The notes beneath the pieces were generated by a model. That model saw nothing but the letters and a program-made list of their open reading frames with translations, had not been told where the DNA came from and searched no databases. The translations under genes were made by a program, and so were the position numbers. DNA of 64,000 nt, taken from contig CAADTH010000049.1 of assembly GCA_900751885.1 (NCBI GenBank), positions 11,853 to 75,852 of the forward strand. The letters run 5' to 3'. Position 1 is the stretch's first letter. Each line of letters begins with the position of its first letter. Below, piece by piece: positions 35,441-44,338 of this stretch. This stretch comes from Clostridia bacterium. GTDB lineage: Bacteria; Bacillota; Clostridia; UBA1381.

Positions 35441-37153
35441 ATGTGGATATGGAATCATCCCTTTCAAAGGGATACGTATCTCAAAAGTGAGCATCCCTAC
35501 ATAGCGGCACACCGAGAGCAGATTTTAAGTATGAGAAAACACTATGAGGAACAGCCGCTTTCAGAGCTGACATTTTCGTCATTCCGTCGCTACGATACGG
35601 ATGGCAATCGGACAGCGTATGAAAATGAGTATTTTGACCGGCGCGGCAGATTGACAACAATGGCACTGTGTGCATGGATTTGGGAGAAGCAGGAGGATAT
35701 CCGGGCGCTTGAGGATGTCCTGTGGGCTGTCTGCAATGAATTCACATGGGCGCTTCCGGCGCATCTGGGAGGAAACAGCCTAAGCGAAGACGTCAATCCG
35801 CTGGAGATTGATTTGTTTGCCGCGGAAACCGCACAGACCTTGGCGGAAATACTGTCCCTTTTAAAGGATAAGCTGTCCGTTGCAGTAAAAAACAGATGCA
35901 GAAATGAGATACAAAGAAGAGTCCTGCAACCTTTTGCCAGCCGCACACAGCCATACCATTGGGAGCAGGCACACAGCAACTGGTGTGCGGTATGCGCGGG
36001 AAGCATCGGCATGGCGGCAATTTATCTGATAGAGGACGAAGAAGAGCTGTGCACACTACTGGGACAGCTCGTATCGGTCTTTTCCAATTATCTGGACAGC
36101 TTCAGCAACGACGGAGCCTGCCTGGAGGGGCTTTCGTACTGGACGTATGGAATGACGTACTTCACAGCATTTTTAGAGCTTGCGGAAGCTCGGCTCGAAA
36201 TACCTTTTGATTTCCTGTCCGACGAAAAAATAAAACAAATTGCGCATTTTCCACAGAAGTGCTGTCTCCGAGAGGGATATACAATCAGCTTTTCGGATGG
36301 AAGCATTCAGGATAAATTGTCTGTAGGGCTTGCGTGCAAGCTGCATGAGTGGTACGGCTCGGGTGTGCCTGGCACCACCTATGCCGCATATCCAAAGGAT
36401 GACGAGTGCCACAGGTGGTGCCGCGCAGTGCGTGACGTCGCCTGGACGAAGCCCGACTGGATAGGGACACAAAAAGAGAGCCACTCTGTCTTTTTGCCTG
36501 ATGCGCAGTGGGCGGTGCTGTATGGGAAGACTTCCATTCGCGCCGCGATAAAAGGCGGAAACAACGCGGAACCGCATAATCACAATGACATCGGGTCATT
36601 TTTAGTGTTAAAGAGGGGAGAGGAGCTCATCTCAGATTTGGGAGCAGGGGAATATACAAAGGAGTATTTCTCCGACCGGCGGTATGACATGTTCTGCAAT
36701 GGCTCACAGGGGCACAGCGTACCAATCATCAATGGCGCATATCAATGTGCAGGAAGTGGCTTCCGCGCGGATGCGTTTGAAAAGGGGACAGAAAATCAAA
36801 TTGGGCTTCAATTCCGGCACGCCTACGAAGGTGCGGCGGATTTGGTGCGGCGGTGCATAAAAATGCAAGGGGATATGCTCTTTCTCGAGGATACATTTGC
36901 TTTTGAAGGCGGAGACAATCAGATTGTCGAACGCATGATTACCAAGCAGGAACCGAAAGTACGCGATGGCAAAGTGGAACTTCTAAAAAACGGCGCTGTC
37001 ATTGGCAGAATAGAAGCACTGTCTTTGGTCGACGACATTTGCATCCGACCTCTCATTCATAAAACGCATCAGGGAGAGAGCATGCAGGTATACGCGGTTG
37101 ATTTTCATATCCACATGCAGAGGGATGGAAGCTTTCGTGCGCTCATCGGATAA
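35441..37153 (+). CDS. Heparinase II/III-family protein, cytoplasmic
   Basis: A 570-residue protein: an N-terminal alpha/alpha toroid (about 1-330, WALPAH, HWEQAHSNWCAVCAGSIGMAA, DGACLEGLSYWTYG) and a C-terminal beta sandwich marked by NAEPHNHNDIGSFLV and the YDMFCNGSQGHSVPIING block. These are the features of PL12/PL15/PL17/PL21-like uronate lyases. No signal peptide, so it should act on imported uronic-acid-containing oligosaccharides. AAGGAGGATT precedes the ATG. The polysaccharide family cannot be told from sequence alone. Confidence 0.8.
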   Translation: MWIWNHPFQRDTYLKSEHPYIAAHREQILSMRKHYEEQPLSELTFSSFRRYDTDGNRTAYENEYFDRRGRLTTMALCAWIWEKQEDIRALEDVLWAVCNEFTWALPAHLGGNSLSEDVNPLEIDLFAAETAQTLAEILSLLKDKLSVAVKNRCRNEIQRRVLQPFASRTQPYHWEQAHSNWCAVCAGSIGMAAIYLIEDEEELCTLLGQLVSVFSNYLDSFSNDGACLEGLSYWTYGMTYFTAFLELAEARLEIPFDFLSDEKIKQIAHFPQKCCLREGYTISFSDGSIQDKLSVGLACKLHEWYGSGVPGTTYAAYPKDDECHRWCRAVRDVAWTKPDWIGTQKESHSVFLPDAQWAVLYGKTSIRAAIKGGNNAEPHNHNDIGSFLVLKRGEELISDLGAGEYTKEYFSDRRYDMFCNGSQGHSVPIINGAYQCAGSGFRADAFEKGTENQIGLQFRHAYEGAADLVRRCIKMQGDMLFLEDTFAFEGGDNQIVERMITKQEPKVRDGKVELLKNGAVIGRIEALSLVDDICIRPLIHKTHQGESMQVYAVDFHIHMQRDGSFRALIG

Positions 37154-37191
37154 GGCGTTATATAAAGAGAAATTGGAAACGGGGTGATACC

Positions 37192-38127
37192 ATGATTATC
37201 AGCGCAAGCAGACGCACAGATATCCCGGCATGCTACAGCGACTGGTTTTTCAGACGCATGAGTGAGGGATACGTCTTGGTGAAAAATCCTGTAAATCCAC
37301 ATCAGGTCAGCCGCGTCAGCCTGTCACGCGATGTGGTGGATGCCATCGTATTCTGGACAAAAAATCCCATTCCTATGATGGATAGATTGCAGGAGCTAAA
37401 GGACTATATGTACTATTTCCAATTTACGCTGACTGGTTATGGAAAGGACATTGAACCAAATCTTCCGTCCAAAAAAAACAGCTTGATTCCTGCGTTTCGA
37501 GCCTTGTCACGCCTGATTGGAAAGGAGCGCGTCGTTTGGAGATACGATCCGATTCTTCTCACAAAAACGTATTCGCTTGAATACCATTTGAACGCGTTTG
37601 AAGAGATTGCACGGCGTCTTTGTGGATATACAGATGAGTGTATCATTAGCTTTGTCGATTCCTACAAAAGCATTCAGGAGCGCGTGAAGGAATTGCACCC
37701 GATGCAGATACAGGAAGAGGAGATACATACGCTTGCAAGTGCAATGTCTACCTGTGCAAGGAACAACGGAATGCGTCTGTCCACCTGCTCAGAACAGATT
37801 GATTTGTCAGCATACGGAATCGAACACGCACACTGTATCGACAAGGAGCGGTTGGAACGCTTGCTCGGCTGTCCGCTTTCCTTGGGAAAGGGAAATACGG
37901 GACGCCTTGCGTGCGGCTGTGCGGCAAGCGTGGATATCGGCGCGTATGATACCTGCTCAAACGGATGCGTGTATTGCTATGCAAACCATGACACAAAGAC
38001 AATTCAAAAAAAGAGTTCGTTGTATGACCCAAACGCCCCTCTTTTGTGCAATATCGTGTCAGAACACGACTGGATTTCCGAACGCAGGCAGAAAACAAGC
38101 CGCAACACGCAAATCAGCTTCCTATAA
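37192..38127 (+). CDS. DUF1848 family protein with C-terminal CxxxCxxC cluster
   Basis: A 311-residue protein of the DUF1848 family. It begins with IISASRRTDIPACYSDWF and VFWTKNP, and WRYDPILLT lies near residue 118. The C-terminus has CGCAASVDIGAYDTCSNGCVYCYANH, in which CSNGCVYC matches the CxxxCxxC iron-sulfur signature of radical SAM proteins, here at the end of the chain rather than the start. Function is not established. It follows the heparinase-like gene by 38 bp but is probably unrelated to it. Confidence 0.82.
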   Translation: MIISASRRTDIPACYSDWFFRRMSEGYVLVKNPVNPHQVSRVSLSRDVVDAIVFWTKNPIPMMDRLQELKDYMYYFQFTLTGYGKDIEPNLPSKKNSLIPAFRALSRLIGKERVVWRYDPILLTKTYSLEYHLNAFEEIARRLCGYTDECIISFVDSYKSIQERVKELHPMQIQEEEIHTLASAMSTCARNNGMRLSTCSEQIDLSAYGIEHAHCIDKERLERLLGCPLSLGKGNTGRLACGCAASVDIGAYDTCSNGCVYCYANHDTKTIQKKSSLYDPNAPLLCNIVSEHDWISERRQKTSRNTQISFL

Positions 38128-38271
38128 ATATTATTCCACTTTGTATCCGCGCACAAAAATAAGGCGGCACAGCAGACACAGGATGTACAAGCCTCCTGCT
38201 GGAACGTCCGAAACGCTTCTGCTGATACCGCCTTTTTAACTAGTATACCACAATCAGAAAAAAACATCAAT

Positions 38272-38305
38272 GAAAAATGGTCACAGAATTCTGTGACCAT
38301 TTTTC
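38272..38305. terminator. Palindromic bidirectional terminator
   Basis: A perfect 34-nt palindrome GAAAAATGGTCACAGAA and its complement lies between convergent genes, with A/T runs at both feet. Confidence 0.8.
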
Positions 38306-38331
38306 GTTGACAGCCTTGAGTCTAACTTTGT

Positions 38332-39672
38332 TTATACCAGCCGCTTTTGCTTCCACTTTCCGCTGTAATAGCGGACGACAGGAATCACGCACCCGAATCC
38401 CCAGGAAATCGGTGTGGCAAGCCAGATTCCAGTCAAGCCAAACGGAAGGACGAGAAGATATGCGAATACCAGCCTTGCTCCAAGCTCTGAAAATCCTGCC
38501 ACCATGCATGTGTTGACGTCTCCTGAGCCTCGGATTACATTTTGATAGCTCTGCATCACGCCGGCAATCAGATAGGCGACACCGATAATCGACAGATAAG
38601 TAGACCCGATTCGAATCGCTTCCGGCGCTTCGGCGGGATTGAGAAAGATAGAAAGCAGGAAGCGGTGAAAAATCAGCACAAACAACGCAATCGCACCGCT
38701 TGCCGCAAGCATAATGACCAGTGTCTGCCGGAGTGCCGCTTTGATTCTGTCAAAATTCCCAGCCCCCATGTTCTGGCTCGTAAAGACAGACAGCGCTGTT
38801 CCAATTGAAACAATAACCTGAATCGCGATGGAATCAATTTTCGATGATGCGGCAAATGCCGCCATAGCGGCTGTGCCAAACGAGTTGATGAGAAACTGCA
38901 CACACATCCCACCGAGGGAAATCATGGAGCTTTGAAACGCGGCAGGCGTTCCTGTTTTTATGATTTTCCATATCATCATTTTTTCTGGACGAAGCTTTAT
39001 GCCGGTTAAGAATAGCGCATCTCTTTTTCTGACAATATGTAATATACACAGAATACCCGATAAAATTTGAGAGATGACCGTAGCATACGCGGCACCCTCC
39101 ACTCCCATATGAAATCCCACAACAAAGACAAGATCCAATACAATGTTGGTGACAGAGCCTATCGCGAGTGTGTAAAGCGGTGTTTTCGAATCACCCACAC
39201 TTCGGAGAATTGCGGCGGCGGCATTATAGAATGTCATTCCGGCTGAAAATTGAAAGATGATTTGCATATAGCGTTTCGACTCTGACAAAATTTCTTCCGG
39301 CACACGAAGCAGACGTAATATTGTGCCGGAGGCGAATGTGCCAAAGACAGCAATGAACAGAGTGAGTGCCAGTACAATATAGAATAATGACGTGACCGCG
39401 CTTCGTAAGTTTTTATGATTTTTGATGCCGAAGTACTGGCCGATAATGATGCCTGCACCGTTTCCAAGTCCAATCACTGCCGAGGTCATAAAAAACAGGA
39501 CGCTTCCGGTCGTGCCAACTGCGGACAATGCGTTTGCACCGATAAAACGCCCTACAATGGCAGTGTCTACGAGGTTATAAATCTGCTGAAATATATTGCC
39601 GATGAGCATGGGAATTGCAAATCCAATCATCAGCTTCAAAGGATTTCCTTTGGTCATGTCCTTGATTGCCAC
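38332..39672 (-). CDS. MATE family efflux transporter
   Basis: A 446-residue multidrug/toxin extrusion protein with about twelve membrane helices, exchanging organic cations or other compounds for Na+/H+. Family marks are IPMLIGNIFQQIYNLVDTAIVGRFIG near the N-terminus and the matching second-half helix SFGTAAMAAFAASSKIDSIA. The gene starts at a GTG (39672) 8-9 nt after a run of seven G, an unusual Shine-Dalgarno sequence; an ATG at 39657 is the alternative. It is transcribed alone. Confidence 0.9.
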   Translation of the reverse strand: MAIKDMTKGNPLKLMIGFAIPMLIGNIFQQIYNLVDTAIVGRFIGANALSAVGTTGSVLFFMTSAVIGLGNGAGIIIGQYFGIKNHKNLRSAVTSLFYIVLALTLFIAVFGTFASGTILRLLRVPEEILSESKRYMQIIFQFSAGMTFYNAAAAILRSVGDSKTPLYTLAIGSVTNIVLDLVFVVGFHMGVEGAAYATVISQILSGILCILHIVRKRDALFLTGIKLRPEKMMIWKIIKTGTPAAFQSSMISLGGMCVQFLINSFGTAAMAAFAASSKIDSIAIQVIVSIGTALSVFTSQNMGAGNFDRIKAALRQTLVIMLAASGAIALFVLIFHRFLLSIFLNPAEAPEAIRIGSTYLSIIGVAYLIAGVMQSYQNVIRGSGDVNTCMVAGFSELGARLVFAYLLVLPFGLTGIWLATPISWGFGCVIPVVRYYSGKWKQKRLV

Positions 39673-39898
39673 AATGTCGTCCCCCCCAATATCTTAATTT
39701 TCCTACTATATAATTCTAATTTAACTGTGCATCTCCTCTTTCTTTTTATTCTACTTTTCTAGGCTGTAAAAAGAGGAAATGCTTATATTATATCATAAAT
39801 TTGCTATAGGTGAAATAGCTTTGCCAGACTTTATTCTCCATTTTTCTGTTTTTCGAGCGCCATAGGTGTGATACAAAAAGGGAATGGATCTGTTTTGG
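39673..39898. other. AT-rich divergent intergenic region
   Basis: It must hold the promoter of the MATE gene; a TATAGT at 39705-39710 (minus strand) is the best -10, without a convincing -35. Nothing else is recognised. Confidence 0.35.
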
Positions 39899-39927
39899 TT
39901 GACAGAATTTTTCTGAAACGATATAAT
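39899..39927 (+). promoter_or_regulatory. Sigma-A promoter of the secreted-protein gene
   Basis: TTGACA and TATAAT with a 17-bp spacer, 55 bp before the ATG. Confidence 0.85.
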
Positions 39928-39981
39928 AATAGTATAAAATTGTGGGAGTAAATTCCATGAAAAAAAGAAAGGGGAAGGGCA

Positions 39982-40914
39982 ATGAAACAGAGATGGCTTT
40001 TTTTACTCACATTTTGCGCTCTGATGCTTGGAACAGGACTCTGTGCATCAGCGGAAGGAATCGTAGGGAGTGTATACGACAGTAACACAAAGGCGTATAT
40101 TGACTGCAACCAGGTTGAGGTGTATACGTATCAGAATCTCCCATACATTGTGGCGGAGGATTTGGACAAGTACGGCTTTGATGTGTCATGGAACCCAGAC
40201 ACACAGATTGTGGAAATCAAGTACAATGAATGGAAGCCGTTTGGCGCAGAAGAAATCAATCACAAAATTGCAAGGGGAGAAAAGCTCGCGGACGTGTATG
40301 ACAGTGAAACGCGTGTCCGCTTGGACGGTGATTTTGTTACCGCGTACAGCCTGAGCGGACGGATGCTCATCAGCCTGGACGAGCTGTGGCGCTATGGCAG
40401 TGTCAACTGGTACGCAGAATCCAATTCCATCAGCGCAATGACCAACCGCGCGATGCAGAGAATCCCGCAGTGGGAGACAGCAGTGCCAACCTATTTGCTA
40501 ACGCTGGATGCGTATTCTTGTATTACACAGGTTACCAGCATTTATAACGAGATGGCAGACTACTACAACGCGTCCAGAACGACAGACGCGTGGACGTATT
40601 ATAATAGGGTTCATACATTGGACCGCCGGTATGCAAATGATTTGTATGCAATCAAGGGATACCTTCAGGAAATGCAAAAACAGCTGGAGCAGAAGGAAGC
40701 TTACATGCTCCAGAGTGACTGCTGGGATATGCTGTCCACTGCAATTGAGTTTTCGGACAGTGTGATACAGGTGTATGATACCATCAACGGTCATTCAGAC
40801 TCCTACATCTCTCAATATGCAGAAATCAGAAGGCAACATGGGCAAGCCCTGCTTACCTCGTCGGAGCAGAAGGCAGAAGCAATTTTAGTCACGGTATATC
40901 AGACAATCGCCTAA
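39982..40914 (+). CDS. Secreted protein with copper-amine-oxidase-like (stalk) N-terminal domain
   Basis: A 310-residue exported protein. The signal peptide (LFLLTFCALMLGTGLCASA) is cleaved near residue 24. Residues 25-145 hold two stalk-domain-like repeats (VEVYTYQNLPYIVAEDLDKYGFDVSWN and DGDFVTAYSLSGRMLISLDELWRYGSVNWY), as in clostridial copper-amine-oxidase-like domains that bind cell-surface material. The C-terminal half is helical and unrecognised. AAAGGGGAAGGG precedes the ATG. It is a single-gene unit with its own promoter and terminator. Confidence 0.72.
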   Translation: MKQRWLFLLTFCALMLGTGLCASAEGIVGSVYDSNTKAYIDCNQVEVYTYQNLPYIVAEDLDKYGFDVSWNPDTQIVEIKYNEWKPFGAEEINHKIARGEKLADVYDSETRVRLDGDFVTAYSLSGRMLISLDELWRYGSVNWYAESNSISAMTNRAMQRIPQWETAVPTYLLTLDAYSCITQVTSIYNEMADYYNASRTTDAWTYYNRVHTLDRRYANDLYAIKGYLQEMQKQLEQKEAYMLQSDCWDMLSTAIEFSDSVIQVYDTINGHSDSYISQYAEIRRQHGQALLTSSEQKAEAILVTVYQTIA

Positions 40915-40917
40915 ACG

Positions 40918-40954
40918 AAAAAAGCGTATATCCCATTGGGATATACGCTTTTTT
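40918..40954 (+). terminator. Terminator after the secreted-protein gene
   Basis: GCGTATATCCC/GGGATATACGC stem with a 3-nt loop and flanking A and T runs; probably works both ways, since the next gene converges. Confidence 0.9.
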
Positions 40955-40962
40955 AATTATCC

Positions 40963-41505
40963 TTATGAAGCAAACGCATGATGGAGCTTTCGGCACCCGC
41001 GTCGGATGGAGTGCCATACCACCGTGCCCATCTCCTTTGACGCAATCATCTTATCTGAATACGTGACCATCCAGCCCTCCTTGTGCTTTGGCATAAATGG
41101 CACCAGTGGGAACATATGTGTTTTGATGGCGTCGAGCTGGCGGTCAGAAAGGTCAAAATACAACGCCGCGTTATCCGCCGCACAAAAACCATGCTGGAAT
41201 GCATGCATATGCCAAATTTTCCGCAGAATGCTCTCTTTTTTGCCGCCTTGTGTTTTTTGTCTCCAGTCATACCCGAAAAAGTCATGAAGCAGTGCCGCGC
41301 GGCTAATAGAGACGATATCCTTATGCTTCAGATGAAGCCGCTTTGCAGTGCGGTATGCAAAAAACGCAGTGGAAATACTGTGCTCATATACGCTGTTATC
41401 CTGCCCGTGATGGGCAATTTTTTTTGTCTTTGTAAACTCTGGGTGAGATAAGATATCCTCTGTGATATCCATAAATTCATTACATTCATAATATTTCAAT
41501 CTCAT
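40963..41505 (-). CDS. HD-domain phosphohydrolase
   Basis: A 180-residue HD-superfamily protein. Metal ligands appear as H in QDNSVYEHSIST, HD in RAALLHDFFGYDW and a later D in the C-terminal helix (VTYSDKMIASKE). Homologues are annotated as HD family phosphohydrolases without known substrate; nucleotides are likely. ATG 41505 is chosen over the upstream TTG because TGAGGTGT lies just before it. Confidence 0.82.
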   Translation of the reverse strand: MRLKYYECNEFMDITEDILSHPEFTKTKKIAHHGQDNSVYEHSISTAFFAYRTAKRLHLKHKDIVSISRAALLHDFFGYDWRQKTQGGKKESILRKIWHMHAFQHGFCAADNAALYFDLSDRQLDAIKTHMFPLVPFMPKHKEGWMVTYSDKMIASKEMGTVVWHSIRRGCRKLHHAFAS

Positions 41506-41591
41506 ACACCTCAAATTCCATTATACGCGGCAGGAGCATGTCTGTCAACAGAAATAAAATGAAGATTTCTTAATAATCTGGGAACATACCT

Positions 41592-41867
41592 CTATTTGCC
41601 AAAAAAGCAAAGCGCAAAGAGGACAAGTGCAGAAAGGGCAAAAACAGCAATAGAGGCAAGGCGCGGTTTTCTTGTAAAAAATGAGCTTGCCTTCCTTCGT
41701 GCCGGCGCACACGATTTTTGCAGATATTCATTCACAATCTGTTCCGCCTCCAACACGATTCGATCCTCGGAGATGGATTCGTTTTCATTTAAAAACAAAA
41801 TTGCCTGATGAATATATGGACAGGACAGATGATTCAACACGACGACCTTTTTGGTTAAATTTTTCAT
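41592..41867 (-). CDS. Small C-terminally membrane-anchored protein, unknown
   Basis: A 91-residue protein: a polar N-terminal part with CPYIHQAILFLNENESISEDRIVLEAEQIVNEYL (helical), a basic stretch (ARRKASSFFTRKPR) and a single C-terminal hydrophobic helix (about 70-90). The topology would be tail-anchored with the N-terminus inside. GAGAGGAATTTATT precedes the ATG. It is divergent from yabE by 263 bp. I do not recognise the family. Confidence 0.6.
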   Translation of the reverse strand: MKNLTKKVVVLNHLSCPYIHQAILFLNENESISEDRIVLEAEQIVNEYLQKSCAPARRKASSFFTRKPRLASIAVFALSALVLFALCFFGK

Positions 41868-42067
41868 AATAAATTCCTCTCTGTTTTCTAGTATTTACCT
41901 GTATTGTAGCCTGGTTGTAAAAAACTTATACAAAAATAAATGGAATATTTTTTGTGCAATTGGCATATACTAGTAATATATTCTGAAAGATGTTACAAAA
42001 ATGTTATGGATGTTTTTCAAAAATACATGAAAACAGATGAATCCGTAATAACTTTGTAATAAATAGG

Positions 42068-42096
42068 TTGACAAATTATGGTCGGTATAGTATAAT
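42068..42096 (+). promoter_or_regulatory. Consensus sigma-A promoter of yabE
   Basis: TTGACA, 17 bp, TATAAT: a perfect consensus match, 34 bp before the ATG. Confidence 0.92.
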
Positions 42097-42130
42097 CGCT
42101 AATATCGACAGACGAACTTAGGAGGTAAAT

Positions 42131-43204
42131 ATGTTTCAACTTAAGAAAACATGGGAACGCTTTCCGAAAACTCGTAGTCGCTTCATCGCTTTTATTGCCT
42201 TGATGGCCGTATGTGTGGTTACCATGGGAGCAGTCAATGACGTTTCTGTAAAGCAAATCACACTGCGCGAAGTAAATGCACTGGAAAATGTGGACGATTC
42301 CAAAACATTTAAAACCAGACAGGCAACGGTAGAACAGTTTTTAAAAGAGAATAATATCATAATTGGTGAATATGATAAGGCAAACTATCAAACAGAAGAA
42401 GAACTGACAGACAACATGCTCATTGAAATCCGCCGGGGAGTCCCATTTGTGGTCGTCACAGCGGACAGGGAGATTTCTGCCTCTACTACAATGGCAACTG
42501 TGGAAAATGCGCTTTGGGAGGCTGGAATCAAGCTTGGAGAACAGGACGAAGTAAGTCCTGACAAAAACGCTCCTGTTACAAAGGATATGCGTATCACACT
42601 CTCTAAAGTGGAAGTTGCAGATATCACACAGACAGAAGTGATTGCGCATGAGACAGTCAAGGAAGCTTCTTCAAAGATGTATAAAGGCGAATCTAAGGTC
42701 GTCCGGGAGGGCAGTGACGGGGAAAAGCAAGTCACATACCGCGTCACGCGCAAGGACGGCGAAGAAATTGACCGGGAAATCGTGGGGGAGACTGTAACAG
42801 TAGCGGCAGTCAACACGGTAATCCAGGAGGGAACCAAAGAAAAAGAAGCGGCAAAACCGGCTGCAGTCCTATCCTCTCGCAGTGGAGGGCGATACAAAAA
42901 GGTTGTGCAGTGCAAGGCGACGGCATATGACACATCACCGGCACAAAACGGCGGTCATACAACGACAGCGATGGGAACGCGGCTTGGATATGGTGTCATT
43001 GCGGTAGACCCAAATGTGATACCGCTCGGCTCGAGGGTTTATGTGGAATCTGCGGACGGCGGAAACTCATGGGTATATGGCTATGCCATCGCGTCAGATA
43101 CCGGCGGAGCAATCAAGGGAAACCGTGTTGACTTGTGCTTCAATTCAGGCGGCGAGGCAAAGCAGTTTGGTGTAAAACAGGCGACGGTTTACGTGTTAGA
43201 ATAA
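42131..43204 (+). CDS. yabE: YabE-like cell-wall protein (DUF348, G5 and 3D domains)
   Basis: A 357-residue exported protein with one N-terminal membrane segment (about 20-40). DUF348 ubiquitin-like repeats follow (about 55-165; FKTRQATVEQFLKENNI, TMATVENALWEAGIKL), then a G5 domain (about 165-240; ETVKEASSKMYKGESKVVREG) and a C-terminal 3D domain (CKATAYDTSP, IAVDPNVIPLGSRVYV, GYAIASDTGGAIKGNRVDLCF) with the three aspartates of its name. Such proteins are Sps/Rpf-like peptidoglycan-lytic factors. Location before rsmA matches the Bacillus yabE-rnmV-ksgA order, with rnmV missing. Confidence 0.9.
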   Translation: MFQLKKTWERFPKTRSRFIAFIALMAVCVVTMGAVNDVSVKQITLREVNALENVDDSKTFKTRQATVEQFLKENNIIIGEYDKANYQTEEELTDNMLIEIRRGVPFVVVTADREISASTTMATVENALWEAGIKLGEQDEVSPDKNAPVTKDMRITLSKVEVADITQTEVIAHETVKEASSKMYKGESKVVREGSDGEKQVTYRVTRKDGEEIDREIVGETVTVAAVNTVIQEGTKEKEAAKPAAVLSSRSGGRYKKVVQCKATAYDTSPAQNGGHTTTAMGTRLGYGVIAVDPNVIPLGSRVYVESADGGNSWVYGYAIASDTGGAIKGNRVDLCFNSGGEAKQFGVKQATVYVLE

Positions 43205-43208
43205 GCAG

Positions 43209-43240
43209 AAAAAGGCAGACTCCTTTGAGTCTGTCTTTTT
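43209..43240 (+). terminator. Terminator after yabE
   Basis: GCAGACTC/GAGTCTGT stem with a 4-nt loop and a T5 run directly after the stop codon. Confidence 0.88.
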
Positions 43241-43423
43241 GCATAGAGGAAAAAATAGGTACTGTTTCCTTGCATGATACAAAATTTTATAGAAAGAAAC
43301 AAATTTTTATTGAATTTTGACGTCATTTTGTGATAAAATACGAAGTAGTCATATATTCTTTGTAGAACAATAAAATATATCTCAAACTAATTTTTCAATT
43401 TAATACAGAAATAGGAGAAAAAA

Positions 43424-44263
43424 ATGAATTTGACATCACCGAAGGCAATCAAAGAAATCGCGCAGCAGTTCGATTTTACCTTTAAAAAAGGACTTGGTCA
43501 AAACTTTTTGACAGACGCTGGTGTGTTAGAGCAAATTGCATCTGCGGCGCAGATTCAAAAAAACGTACTGGAAATCGGTCCCGGCTTCGGTGTGCTGACA
43601 CAGGTGCTCTCAGAGCATTCCGAGCGCGTTGTGGCGGTTGAAATTGACGAGCGGCTCATAGAAGTACTGCAATATACGCTCAGAGAGTATCCCAATGTCG
43701 AGCTGGTACATCAGGATATCCTGAAAATGGATCTTCCCACCTTTTTTAAAGAGACTTTTGCAGGGGAACCTGTCAGTATCGCGGCAAACTTACCTTATTA
43801 TATAACCACTCCGATTCTCACTAAAGTGATTGAATCACGCTTGCCGATTCAAAACATGGTTGTCATGGTGCAAAAAGAGGTTGCCGAGCGTCTGGTTGCC
43901 TCTCCGGGAACGAAAACGTACGGAGCAATCAGTGTGCTGTGTGCATACTATACCAAAGCCTCTTTGGTGACTGTGGTTCCAGCGGCATCTTTTGTACCAC
44001 CTCCCAAGGTGGATTCCGCAGTGGTGAAGCTTGAAATCTGTCCGGAGCCGAATGTTCGGGTGGAAGATGAGAAAAAGTTTTTCCGAGTGGTCAAAGCGGC
44101 ATTTGCACAGAGGAGAAAAACACTTCTCAATTGTCTGGCAAATCACTTCCCAATAGAAAAAAGTGAAATTTCCAGACGTTTGGAGATGATAGGAATTTCT
44201 CCAAATATACGTGGAGAAATGCTGGGAATCGAAAAGTTTGCAGAAATAACAAATATTGTGTAA
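43424..44263 (+). CDS. rsmA: 16S rRNA (adenine1518/1519-N6) dimethyltransferase
   Basis: A 279-residue KsgA/RsmA protein that dimethylates two adenines in helix 45 of 16S rRNA. Motifs: KKGLGQNFLTD at about 21, the SAM-binding ENGPGFG-type loop (LEIGPGFGVLT), VVAVEID, the catalytic NLPYYITTPIL (motif IV, about 125) and FVPPPKVDSAVV. AGGAGAAAAAA precedes the ATG. Loss of the enzyme gives kasugamycin resistance in other bacteria. Confidence 0.96.
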   Translation: MNLTSPKAIKEIAQQFDFTFKKGLGQNFLTDAGVLEQIASAAQIQKNVLEIGPGFGVLTQVLSEHSERVVAVEIDERLIEVLQYTLREYPNVELVHQDILKMDLPTFFKETFAGEPVSIAANLPYYITTPILTKVIESRLPIQNMVVMVQKEVAERLVASPGTKTYGAISVLCAYYTKASLVTVVPAASFVPPPKVDSAVVKLEICPEPNVRVEDEKKFFRVVKAAFAQRRKTLLNCLANHFPIEKSEISRRLEMIGISPNIRGEMLGIEKFAEITNIV

Positions 44264-44338
44264 TATTTTGTCGAAAAAGGTTGAGAATTGTTGTTAAATA
44301 TGATATAATAAAGAAAACTACGGAGGGGAGAGGCGAAT

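Noticed and set aside
39957..40085. A 42-codon frame starting at the ATG just upstream of the secreted-protein gene
   Set aside because: It has a passable GGGAG site but overlaps a gene with a clear signal peptide in another frame and encodes no recognisable feature.
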